Assembly (NCBI GenBank): GCA_950022495.1
Contig: CATLLJ010000006.1
Span: 1 to 64,000 of the forward strand
Direction of reading: 5' to 3'
From: an uncultured bacterium
GTDB lineage: Bacteria > Cyanobacteriota > Vampirovibrionia > Gastranaerophilales > Gastranaerophilaceae
Length of the DNA stretch: 64,000 nucleotides
Part shown: in pieces, positions 1 to 8,770 of the stretch
Layout: each line of letters begins with the position of its first letter
Numbering within the stretch: the first letter of the stretch is position 1
The notes under the pieces: generated by a model
The model's input: only the letters and a program-made list of their open reading frames with translations
What the model was told of the DNA's origin: nothing
Databases searched by the model: none
Translations under genes and position numbers: made by a program

Positions 1-83
1 AAAAAGAAAAAGTAGAACCGAAAAAGAAAAACACGCTTGATTAAATGGCTCGAGTCATCAGGGGCAAAGCCCCCGAACCCCTT
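1..83. repeat. Dispersed intergenic repeat, copy 1
   Basis: The first 83 bases match positions 47355-47437 in the same orientation with only four mismatches (79 of 83 by eye). Both copies are intergenic. The unit holds a purine-rich left part and a GC-richer right part with the small hairpin GGGGCAAAGCCCC. Identity ends abruptly after the CCGAACCCC segment. The left boundary is cut by the window edge, so the full unit is probably longer, as seen at copy 2. No ORF with coding character lies in it. Family unknown. Confidence 0.8.
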
Positions 84-140
84 TTTGTCACCTGAACTGC
101 TCGACACAAGGAAGATTTCATCACAAATTAAAAACGTATC

Positions 141-1595
141 CTACTTATTACAAACTTCTTTATACATTTTTAAGTATTCGCCGCAGCTGCGTTTCCATGA
201 AAAGTCAGCTTCCATTGCAGATTTACGCATTGCATTAAATACATATTTATCTGTATAAACATATAACGCACATTTAATAGCATTCAGCATATCCCAGCCA
301 TTATATGCCCAGAACTTAAATCCGTTTGAATTATCAAGAGGATAGCCTGTAACTGTATCTTCCAAACCTCCTGTTGCACGAACAATCGGCAATGAACCGT
401 AACGCATTGCAATTAACTGGCTCAATCCGCAAGGTTCAAATTTTGACGGCATCAAGAAGAAATCAGAACCGGCATATATAAGATTTGCAAGCTTAGGATC
501 ATAACCAACATAAGTACGAATATTCTTAGTATTATTTGACAGCCAGATAAACAAGTTTTCGTAAGCTGCATCACCGCTTCCTAAGAATACAAAATCTGCA
601 TCCAAATTTTGCAATTCATACTGCATATCACGAATTAAATCAATACCTTTTTGATCAACTAAACGTGAAATCAATGCAATCAACGGTCTTTCCGGATTAT
701 ATTCAAGACCGAAATATTCACATACGGCTTTTTTATTTTCTTCTTTTTTATGATTTTTGCTTAAATCTTTTACATCATAATTCTGTTTTAAAGCTTTATC
801 TTTTTTAGGGTCAAACACAGTGTAATCAATACCGTTCAGTATTCCACGCAGTTTATATTGAACACCTCTTAATGTATAATCCATATTTTCGCCGTATTCA
901 GAACCCAGAATTTCTCTTGAATAAGTCGGCGACACTGCAACTACTCTATCAGAATATTGGATTGCACCTTTCATCCAGTTTACTCTATCGTAGTGTTCAC
1001 ATCCCCATTGGTTGTAAACAATGTCTTTTCTCATGTTGGCAAAATCTAAAACATCTTCAAACCAGATTCCCTGATATGCAAGGTTGTGAATTTCAAACAC
1101 ACATTTAGTATCTTTCCAGAATTCATCAAATTTATAATTTGAATGCAGATACATTGGAATCATTGCAGTATGCCAGTCATTTGCATGAATTACATCAGCT
1201 CTGAAATTCAAGGCTTTAGCGTATTCCATAACTGCAAGAGAGAACGAAATATATCTTTCGTGTTCGTATCTCGGGTCTAAATATTTTGGATAAACTTCTT
1301 TAAAACAAGAAAAATACCAGTCATTTTTTACAAAAAATACATTAATATTTGTCCCTGGAAGTTTGGTCATATAAAGATTAAACTTATGAGGCTGCCATCC
1401 AAAAGTCAGCCACATTTCTGAGTTTTCTAATTCTTTTATCTCGTATTTTTCTTTATCAATACAGCCATGAAGAGGAGTAAAAATTGCAATTTCCGCATCT
1501 TTTTCAAGTCCTTTTGGTAAACTTCCTACAACATCAGCTAAGCCTCCTGCTTTAGAAAATGGTGCAACTTCTGCAGATGCAAATAAAACCTTCAT
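141..1595 (-). CDS. glgA: Glycogen (starch) synthase, GT5 family
   Basis: Transfers glucose from ADP-glucose (or UDP-glucose) to the growing alpha-1,4-glucan; cytoplasmic, storage polysaccharide synthesis. The 484-residue length is normal for bacterial GlgA. The N-terminus carries the nucleotide-sugar binding KAGGLADV motif at residues 15-22. The C-terminal Rossmann half has the SKFEPCGLSQL motif around residues 380-395 followed by RATGGLEDTV, typical of GT5. The start is supported by an AGAGAGG ribosome site eight bases ahead. No other glg gene is adjacent; malQ lies 32 kb away. Transcription reads leftwards towards the repeat at the window edge, and I see no strong terminator. Confidence 0.95.
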   Translation of the reverse strand: MKVLFASAEVAPFSKAGGLADVVGSLPKGLEKDAEIAIFTPLHGCIDKEKYEIKELENSEMWLTFGWQPHKFNLYMTKLPGTNINVFFVKNDWYFSCFKEVYPKYLDPRYEHERYISFSLAVMEYAKALNFRADVIHANDWHTAMIPMYLHSNYKFDEFWKDTKCVFEIHNLAYQGIWFEDVLDFANMRKDIVYNQWGCEHYDRVNWMKGAIQYSDRVVAVSPTYSREILGSEYGENMDYTLRGVQYKLRGILNGIDYTVFDPKKDKALKQNYDVKDLSKNHKKEENKKAVCEYFGLEYNPERPLIALISRLVDQKGIDLIRDMQYELQNLDADFVFLGSGDAAYENLFIWLSNNTKNIRTYVGYDPKLANLIYAGSDFFLMPSKFEPCGLSQLIAMRYGSLPIVRATGGLEDTVTGYPLDNSNGFKFWAYNGWDMLNAIKCALYVYTDKYVFNAMRKSAMEADFSWKRSCGEYLKMYKEVCNK

Positions 1596-1662
1596 TATTC
1601 CTCTCTTTCTATCTTAAGAGAAAACATGGCAAGACCTTGAAATAACCCGTATTTACTAAGGT

Positions 1663-4600
1663 TTAAGCTTGGTTATTTTCCCTTTCTGACACACTCTCTT
1701 CTGTACCCTGATTGTCCATCATAATTGCAGAATTGTCAACATTAGGATTAAAATTCAAACCGTATTTTTGAATAATATAAACAGCTTGATTCATACAAAG
1801 TTGTGCCTGCTCATTATTTGAGCGTGCAGCATAAATTCGAGACATATTAACTTTATTTAACATTGTTAAGTATTCGCTGATTCCATCGCCTTTTTCCATT
1901 TGAATAGTGGAATTATTCAACATACCCAACGCAACATCAAGCTTACCTTCAAACATGTTAAGCAAACTCATAATATACATCCCTACATGCCTGATAGAAT
2001 CCATACCTTTTGTTCTGGAGACAAGGATTATTTCATAAATAATTGAATAAGCTTTTTCAAATGAATTCAGTTGAATATAAGAATAACCGATTAACAAATC
2101 AGCAAACAATTCAAAAGAATGAAGTGAATAATCGTTTGCTAACAGTTTAGATTTATATATTTCTTTTGCGAATTCTACAGGTTTATTTTTATACTGAACA
2201 AAAGCATTTATAATATGGAATACTACATTCGGATATAAATTATTTCCTGCCATTTCCTGATTTATATTTACAGGCTGACCTTTTATCAAATTTTGCAACT
2301 GAGAAAATACACAATATTCATTAGGGATAAAATTAAATAATTTCTTAGAAATATCTAAAAATTCGGTTACATCTTCATGCATTGTCACAACGTCAGAAAT
2401 AGCAATGCACGCAACGCATTCCTGAATCATACTCTTGAATTCTTCTTTAGTTACTATTTGATACTGCATTGTTTCAATTTTAGTATTATCCAATACATTC
2501 AACACATTATAGCCGATATCAATACAATCCTTATATGCACCTGAATTAAATAGAATTTTAATATGCAATATGGACATCAAAAGGAAATTGGCATCAAAAT
2601 TCGGAGCCGCAGGATCAAGAGATTTGCCTTCAAAAGAAGATAGCAATTTATTAGTAAGAGTTTTTGCATAAGTATATTCACCATGGTACATTGCACCCTG
2701 TATCATTTTGGTACACAATTCAACAAAACTCTGATTATTAGAAGAATCTTGAAGTCCTGCAAGGGTTACGTCTGCAATTTCTCTAATTTTTTCCGGATTA
2801 TAATCCACCATATTATTGGCAATGTTGTCATATATAGATGATTTAAACTTTTCTAACTCTTCGGCAGACCAATCTGAAGAATATTCGTTCAAATATTTTA
2901 TAATTTGTCCTGAACAATTTAAATAAGATGAAAAATCACCCATTGACAGGTTAATATTGGCAAGTTTTTCCCAATCAAATATAACCTGCTGATGATTTCC
3001 GGCAAATTCATGCAATTCTGCGGTAATAACACTTGTGTAATCATCTGTATAAACTTTATTCAACAAATCTTGTGAAATAAATTTCAAATCATCCGCAGTT
3101 AAGATTTCGGTAATATTATCTCTAATTAGTGAATAATTCGAGAAGTACATACTTCCATTATAGAAATATAAATATCCCATGCCGGCAAGAGTATCAGCAA
3201 CCTTTTGCCAATCATCAAAGCCGAGAGCTTCAATTGTTTTTATATCAATCCTTGTACCAAGAAGAACTGTCATAATAAGGAATTTAAGAACCTGTTTATT
3301 ATCTTTCAGCAAGTTAAATCTACGCTTCATAAGGTTGTCCATTGTAGATGGAACCATTGTAGTTTTTTGGCTTACCATTTCAACGGAAGTGTCCGTGTAT
3401 GAATAAATACCGGATTCTACAAGATACTGAATTGCAAAATCTAAAAATAACGTGCTGCCGCAAGCGTATTTAATAAGACGCTGAAAATAAAAATCATTTA
3501 TAATATTTTGATAAAAATCTTTATCAGCTTCAATAATTTCACTTGTTTCAGACGGCTGCAGAGAAATCTCTGTATAGTAAGGTCTTGATAATAAGAAATG
3601 AATGTCTTTATGAAGCGAATAATCTTTATCATAAGTAATCAGAAAACTTATATTAAAATCAGCAAAATTATCAAATAATTGTTCCAGAATAAACAAAGAA
3701 CAGGTATCAATTTTTTCAAAATTTTCAATATAAATTAAAGTATCAGGAATCGCTTCTATCAATGATGTGAATACTTTTAAATATTCATCCTGAGTATCCT
3801 GATAATTACTCATTTCACGTTGATTAAGTGCAATCAAATCTTTTACAAGATTACCGCTATCAACCTGACTGAACATTGAAAAGTCTTCTGATTGAGCGAA
3901 TTTTGGAGATATAGTATATTCATAAAGCGACGAAATCAATTCCCTAAAAAATGCGTACGGAGAGTATTTCATGCCATCGTGGCAAGTAATTGGAATAATA
4001 TTTCGATAAATACCTGTTTCATCTGCTGCGGATAAAATCTTCAATGTATACGGCTGATACATATTCGCAGCTTTTATCGCAAGAATACCTTTCGGAACTT
4101 CCTGCAAAACTTCAACAACCGTATTTAAAACATTTATACTTTTTACATTATAAAATTCACAATTAATTTCATCAAAATCAATAAGTTCAATATTGTATAA
4201 TTTTTCGTCAGAAATTTTACTTTCACTAACCAATGTTTTTTGAACTTCTTGTTCATTATCAAACATTGCTGTTTTAACAAAATGCGGTATTGTTGAATCT
4301 TCATCAGCTTGAGTTTGTGAAGCTTCCTGCAGAAATTCTTTTATATTGATTTTGTCTTTTAAGTTAACCTCAAAAAACTGTTTCATTTTGCCTTTTACAA
4401 GAACAGAATTAAGAGTTTCTAACTTGTATTTTTCATTATAATAGTCATAAAAATCTTCATCAGTCATGACCTGAATTGCATCCAAAGCTTTTAAATCTTT
4501 GTCGGTTGACTGATAAACCATATTTGCCTGAAATCCAGAATCCACATCATACGGATTATCATCAATATTTCTCTGCATTATTGAAAAATTACATTTCAGG

Positions 4601-5142
4601 GCAACTCCTTTGCGTTTTAAAAGTTTAACATTTAACTTTGTAATAAGGTTAACTAAGGCTAATGTTGCCTCAATTGCTACATTTGCGGAAGCTGATTTTG
4701 TATAAACACTATTAAACCTAATAATGTACACATCCCCTTTGATAATTTGTCTTCTTACATTTATTGAAGAAGTAAAATTAACAATCATATTATCAAGATT
4801 AGTCCTAAATTTAGTATAAAGTTGATTGGAACCGAGTTTTGCTTTCACAACATCACTATTAGGAAAATCAATACGCAAAACCGCAAAATCTTCCGTATTA
4901 GATTCACCTTGAATAGCACTTTTTTCATTAGAATATCCGCACTTAACACATTTTTGATTTTTGGTAAGATTTATCTTGCCGCATTTTGCACATTTAACAA
5001 CTAGAATTTCACCACATTTACGACATGTGTTTTTAGTATTAACAGTACGGCAAACAGGACAAATGATTTTGAGCACCTTCTTACAATTCGGGCACACCAT
5101 TGCATTCTTATCTATTTCCGCTCCGCATTTAGGACATTCCAT
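1663..5142 (-). CDS. Large zinc-ribbon, cyclase-like, ATPase-like, TPR protein
   Basis: 1159 residues. Residues 1-75 hold four to five CxxC pairs (MECPKCG, VCPNC, ICPVC, CRKCG, KCAKCG, KCVKCG), i.e. double zinc ribbons. Residues about 85-240 resemble a class III nucleotidyl cyclase fold (FAVLRIDFP strand, later KGDVYIIRF) but lack an obvious pair of metal-binding aspartates. About 330-620 resembles an AAA/STAND ATPase: a Walker-B-like DTLIYIENFEKID is present, but no GxxGxGK[ST] P-loop is visible. The rest is helical and TPR-like. The order cyclase-ATPase-TPR is known from cyanobacterial signalling proteins; here both catalytic parts look degenerate, so a scaffold or sensor role is inferred. 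No signal peptide. The first methionine is required for the first CxxC. The -10 box lies only 6 bases upstream, so the mRNA may be leaderless. Confidence 0.6.
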   Translation of the reverse strand: MECPKCGAEIDKNAMVCPNCKKVLKIICPVCRTVNTKNTCRKCGEILVVKCAKCGKINLTKNQKCVKCGYSNEKSAIQGESNTEDFAVLRIDFPNSDVVKAKLGSNQLYTKFRTNLDNMIVNFTSSINVRRQIIKGDVYIIRFNSVYTKSASANVAIEATLALVNLITKLNVKLLKRKGVALKCNFSIMQRNIDDNPYDVDSGFQANMVYQSTDKDLKALDAIQVMTDEDFYDYYNEKYKLETLNSVLVKGKMKQFFEVNLKDKINIKEFLQEASQTQADEDSTIPHFVKTAMFDNEQEVQKTLVSESKISDEKLYNIELIDFDEINCEFYNVKSINVLNTVVEVLQEVPKGILAIKAANMYQPYTLKILSAADETGIYRNIIPITCHDGMKYSPYAFFRELISSLYEYTISPKFAQSEDFSMFSQVDSGNLVKDLIALNQREMSNYQDTQDEYLKVFTSLIEAIPDTLIYIENFEKIDTCSLFILEQLFDNFADFNISFLITYDKDYSLHKDIHFLLSRPYYTEISLQPSETSEIIEADKDFYQNIINDFYFQRLIKYACGSTLFLDFAIQYLVESGIYSYTDTSVEMVSQKTTMVPSTMDNLMKRRFNLLKDNKQVLKFLIMTVLLGTRIDIKTIEALGFDDWQKVADTLAGMGYLYFYNGSMYFSNYSLIRDNITEILTADDLKFISQDLLNKVYTDDYTSVITAELHEFAGNHQQVIFDWEKLANINLSMGDFSSYLNCSGQIIKYLNEYSSDWSAEELEKFKSSIYDNIANNMVDYNPEKIREIADVTLAGLQDSSNNQSFVELCTKMIQGAMYHGEYTYAKTLTNKLLSSFEGKSLDPAAPNFDANFLLMSILHIKILFNSGAYKDCIDIGYNVLNVLDNTKIETMQYQIVTKEEFKSMIQECVACIAISDVVTMHEDVTEFLDISKKLFNFIPNEYCVFSQLQNLIKGQPVNINQEMAGNNLYPNVVFHIINAFVQYKNKPVEFAKEIYKSKLLANDYSLHSFELFADLLIGYSYIQLNSFEKAYSIIYEIILVSRTKGMDSIRHVGMYIMSLLNMFEGKLDVALGMLNNSTIQMEKGDGISEYLTMLNKVNMSRIYAARSNNEQAQLCMNQAVYIIQKYGLNFNPNVDNSAIMMDNQGTEESVSERENNQA

Positions 5143-5148
5143 ACTGCG

Positions 5149-5157
5149 ATTATACCA
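5149..5157 (-). promoter_or_regulatory. Extended -10 promoter, probably giving a leaderless mRNA
   Basis: Read on the minus strand the sequence is TGGTATAAT (TGn plus a perfect -10). Its last base is 6 bases before the ATG of the zinc-ribbon gene, so a start of transcription at the usual distance would fall on the A of the ATG. No Shine-Dalgarno sequence is visible. No good -35 is present, as expected for extended -10 promoters. Confidence 0.6.
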
Positions 5158-5300
5158 TATTGACTTAATTTTAAACTAATTTAAACAGATGATATTACTG
5201 GAAAAATTTTTAAATTTTCTTTACAATTACATAAAATAAAAGCAAATTTTCAGCTTCACAACAATTGATACAATTGAAGGTTACGTAATAGGACAATAAA

Positions 5301-7616
5301 ATGATAACAAATAATACATCTACCCCAATGATTACAAATTCGTCTATAATTTTAGAAAAACTTGAAAAAGAATTAACCGATGAAAAAAATAAAGTATATA
5401 GACGCCAGGGGCTTATCGGCAAAGGCATCGACAAAACAAAAGCTCTTGTAAAGGTTGGAAGAAATCAAAAAAGCGTTCAACATAAAATTGATGAATTCAA
5501 AAAAGGTAATATTGATTACCAAACAGTAGACAAATATATTAAAGATTATAAATACGGGCAAAGAGATGCTTCAGAACTTGTATTAGATACCCTGACAGGC
5601 TTATCTGCATTCGGTATGTATTCAGCAGCAAGAAAAATTACAACATTTATATCACCATTCGCAAGCAAAGATATTGCATCAAAAGCCGGAAAATATTCTA
5701 AAGGTATTGGAATAGGTTTGGGAGTATTAACAGGAATATTTACAAAACCAACTTTAAGATTTATAGATAGAATTTATTTAAAACGCAAAGAGAAAAAAGA
5801 TAATAAAACTTTCTGGAAAGATGTTTTATCCGGAGGTATAGATGGTGCTGTAGCTCCTGCTGCAGTATTAAAAGGTGCATTGCTCGGAGTACCTGTCCTG
5901 ATGGGCGAAAACACTCTTCAAAGATATTTATTTATAAAAAGAGATGACAAAAAATCATTCTCAGATTTTATAGACAAACAAAAAGACAATCTTGGATTAA
6001 AAGCTGCAGCAGTAGGAATTGCTGCATATAAAGGAAGAAAATTACATTCAAGTTTAAGTGCATGGAATAAAGCAATTGCACAGGCATTAGAAAATGTTAA
6101 AGACTTAAAACCAATGCCGCATGTAACAGGCGAATCAGAATTTAATGCACTGGCTGAAAAAGCATCCTTGCTATTAGACCAAAAATTATTTACAGAAATT
6201 TTACTTCCAGGCAAATCAATTGAAGAAAAAATGAGATTGATTGAAGCAAAGAATATATTCTTACCTAAATTTATCCAGACAATTCCTGAAAATATTTTAG
6301 GAATGTTCGGAGAAATGGGTAACGGATTAGAATTTATGGGAATGAAATTAAATAACCTTGAAGAACTTTCAACAATTGTTACCAGATTTAAAAGTGACTG
6401 CCCTCAATCAAGAACTGTACAAGAAGCTCAAGAATTTATCTCAAAAACTTACGGAAATAAATATACCATTATTGAAGATAAGGCACTCGGTGTCGGCACC
6501 GTAGCTGAAACCTTCCTTGCTAAAAATAATGAAACAGGACAAGAAGTTGTTCTGAAATTCTTGAAAAAAGGAATGTCTTTAGAAAAAATTGAAAAAGATA
6601 GAACTGAATTTATTGAATTAATTAAAGCTAATTCAACTTCAGATAAAGAAAAAACAGATTTCATGATTAGAAAAATCAATACTTTATTTGATGCATGGGC
6701 ACAGGAAGTTGATTTGGCAAAAGAAATGGAAGCAACACAAATTCTTGGCAAAAATGCAAAACATTATCACGCAATTAAACCAATTGAAGTTAAAGATAAT
6801 ATCTATGTAATGGTAAAAGCACCGGGTGTTCAATTTAACCAATTTATTGACCAGATGATGAAAGAAGGCAAGAAAATATCAGAAAAAGAAATGTTTTCAC
6901 TGATGCAAAATTATTTTCAGGTATTTTTTGAACAGCTTTTATCTGTACCTAAACACGGTATAAAAGTTATGCACGCTGACCCACACCCTGGAAATATTTT
7001 CATAAACCTTGCAGATAAAGAAAGACCATTCACATTTATTGATACAGGCAACGTTCTAAGATATACTCCTGAAGAAGCTATTGAAAATGCATTGAACCAT
7101 TTGGACTACTTCATCGGGAACTCAAAAGGTATTGCAAAAGCACTGCTTAGAAATGCAAATTTACCGGAAGGTATGACCGAAAAACAAGCTCTCGAAATCG
7201 TTGAAAAAGGTTTGAACGAAAAAGTTTACAACTGTCATACAAACTTCTTAAGCGGTAACTTATTCAAACATATCAATAATATCGGCTTGCAGGTTATGCA
7301 GGAAAATAATATCATCGCGAACCAGAATAATACAAACCTTATCAAAGCAGAAACAACATATTTCTCTAATCTGACTTGTTTAAAAGACATTATGGAAATC
7401 GTTGATGACAAAGCCGGTCATTTAGATCAAGTTGAAGCACAAGAACAACTAAAAATAATGGCACAAGAAATTCAAGATTCTATCAAAAACTCAGCAATCA
7501 ATAATAAAGGATTTACATCAAAACAATTGAAAGAAAGATTTGACTTTATAACAGAACATAAAGAAAGATTCTATTCTACAATCTTATCATTTGCACAAGC
7601 AATGAAAGGAATGTAA
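5301..7616 (+). CDS. ABC1/ADCK-UbiB family atypical protein kinase with long N-terminal extension
   Basis: 771 residues; the family core is about 400. The kinase-like core starts near residue 390: GVGTVAETF replaces the usual Ala-rich nucleotide loop, followed by VVLKFLKK (ATP-binding Lys), WAQEVDLAKE (the family's ExD motif), VMHADPHPGNIF around 556-567 (catalytic loop) and FIDTGN around 578 (metal-binding DxG). The canonical KxGQ motif is not evident. The first 390 residues contain Lys-rich helices and hydrophobic stretches (residues about 95-150 and 175-215) that may contact membrane. Relatives assist quinone or lipid metabolism, but no quinone gene is nearby. Start supported by AGGA ahead of the ATG. 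Divergent from the zinc-ribbon gene; ruvB follows 54 bases later. Confidence 0.75.
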   Translation: MITNNTSTPMITNSSIILEKLEKELTDEKNKVYRRQGLIGKGIDKTKALVKVGRNQKSVQHKIDEFKKGNIDYQTVDKYIKDYKYGQRDASELVLDTLTGLSAFGMYSAARKITTFISPFASKDIASKAGKYSKGIGIGLGVLTGIFTKPTLRFIDRIYLKRKEKKDNKTFWKDVLSGGIDGAVAPAAVLKGALLGVPVLMGENTLQRYLFIKRDDKKSFSDFIDKQKDNLGLKAAAVGIAAYKGRKLHSSLSAWNKAIAQALENVKDLKPMPHVTGESEFNALAEKASLLLDQKLFTEILLPGKSIEEKMRLIEAKNIFLPKFIQTIPENILGMFGEMGNGLEFMGMKLNNLEELSTIVTRFKSDCPQSRTVQEAQEFISKTYGNKYTIIEDKALGVGTVAETFLAKNNETGQEVVLKFLKKGMSLEKIEKDRTEFIELIKANSTSDKEKTDFMIRKINTLFDAWAQEVDLAKEMEATQILGKNAKHYHAIKPIEVKDNIYVMVKAPGVQFNQFIDQMMKEGKKISEKEMFSLMQNYFQVFFEQLLSVPKHGIKVMHADPHPGNIFINLADKERPFTFIDTGNVLRYTPEEAIENALNHLDYFIGNSKGIAKALLRNANLPEGMTEKQALEIVEKGLNEKVYNCHTNFLSGNLFKHINNIGLQVMQENNIIANQNNTNLIKAETTYFSNLTCLKDIMEIVDDKAGHLDQVEAQEQLKIMAQEIQDSIKNSAINNKGFTSKQLKERFDFITEHKERFYSTILSFAQAMKGM

Positions 7617-7670
7617 ATACTTTCCCTAATACTCAGCTTTATGCTATTATAAAGTAAGAAGGGGAATAGA

Positions 7671-8744
7671 ATGAGTATTATATCTGACGACAATGATTTC
7701 CAAACACAATCAACTCATAAAAAAAATCCTGTTGTAAAACCGGAGGCAATTGAGTTTGACAAAAATTTTGAAAACAGTATTCGTCCAAAATCCTTTGACA
7801 CTTATATAGGTCAAAGTGCACTGAAAGATACTCTAAAAATCACAATAGAAGCCGCAAAACGCAGAGAAAAACCACTTGACCACCTGTTGTTTTACGGACC
7901 TCCGGGGCTTGGTAAAACAACTCTTGCAGGTGTTATTGCACAGGAAATGGGTGTTGAAATTAAAATAACTTCAGCCCCTGCACTTGAACGTCCCCGTGAT
8001 ATTATCGGAATTCTAATGTCTTTACAGGGCGGCGAAATTCTATTTATTGACGAAATTCACAGGCTTAACAAAGTTGCAGAAGAAATTCTATATCCGGCAA
8101 TGGAAGATTTTTACCTTGATATGACAACAGGCAAAAGCCAAACTGTAAAAACTTTGCGAGTTCCGCTTCCTAAATTCACATTAATAGGTGCAACAACAAA
8201 AGCAGGAGAATTATCAGGACCGCTTAGAGACAGATTTGGAATTATTCACAGACTTGAATTCTACACTGATAAAGAACTTTCACAGGTAATCAAACGCACT
8301 GCAGGAATTTTAGAAATCGAGATTGATGAAAAAGGTGCACTTGCTATCGCAAGACGCTCACGAGGCACCCCTCGTATAGCAAACAGATTGATTAAGAGAG
8401 TAAGCGACTATGCTCTTGTAAAACACGATGGAAAAATTACCGAACAAATTGCTAATGAATCACTTGATATTCTAAAAATTGATGAATTTGGACTTGATAC
8501 AACAGACAGAAGCCTTTTAAAACTCATTATCGAAAAATACGACGGGGGGCCTGTCGGGATTGAAACTATTGCCGCAGCTATCGGAGAAGATGCAAGAACA
8601 ATTGAAGATGTCTGCGAACCATTCTTATTACAGGCAGGTTTGCTTCAAAGAACACCACGAGGTAGAAAAGTTTCGCCGGAAACATACAGACATCTTGGCT
8701 ACAAAACTAAAAATGCCAACTCTGCACAACAAAGTTTATTTTAA
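7671..8744 (+). CDS. ruvB: Holliday junction branch migration helicase RuvB
   Basis: Hexameric AAA+ motor that drives branch migration of Holliday junctions with RuvA, before RuvC resolution. 357 residues, with a roughly 30-residue N-terminal tail before the [11 protein letters not shown] start of the core. Walker A GPPGLGKT, Walker B FIDEIHRL, sensor 1 [18 protein letters not shown] with the arginine finger, and a C-terminal winged helix with LQRTPRGR. Start preceded by AAGGGG. recG follows 26 bases downstream, suggesting co-transcription of two branch-migration enzymes. ruvA and ruvC are not in the window. Confidence 0.97.
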   Translation: MSIISDDNDFQTQSTHKKNPVVKPEAIEFDKNFENSIRPKSFDTYIGQSALKDTLKITIEAAKRREKPLDHLLFYGPPGLGKTTLAGVIAQEMGVEIKITSAPALERPRDIIGILMSLQGGEILFIDEIHRLNKVAEEILYPAMEDFYLDMTTGKSQTVKTLRVPLPKFTLIGATTKAGELSGPLRDRFGIIHRLEFYTDKELSQVIKRTAGILEIEIDEKGALAIARRSRGTPRIANRLIKRVSDYALVKHDGKITEQIANESLDILKIDEFGLDTTDRSLLKLIIEKYDGGPVGIETIAAAIGEDARTIEDVCEPFLLQAGLLQRTPRGRKVSPETYRHLGYKTKNANSAQQSLF

Positions 8745-8770
8745 TTTAAAAACTTCAATAATCGCTCATT

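Noticed and set aside
37-258. 73-codon plus-strand ORF near the window start
   Set aside because: It covers repeat sequence and the antisense of glgA; no coding character or ribosome site.
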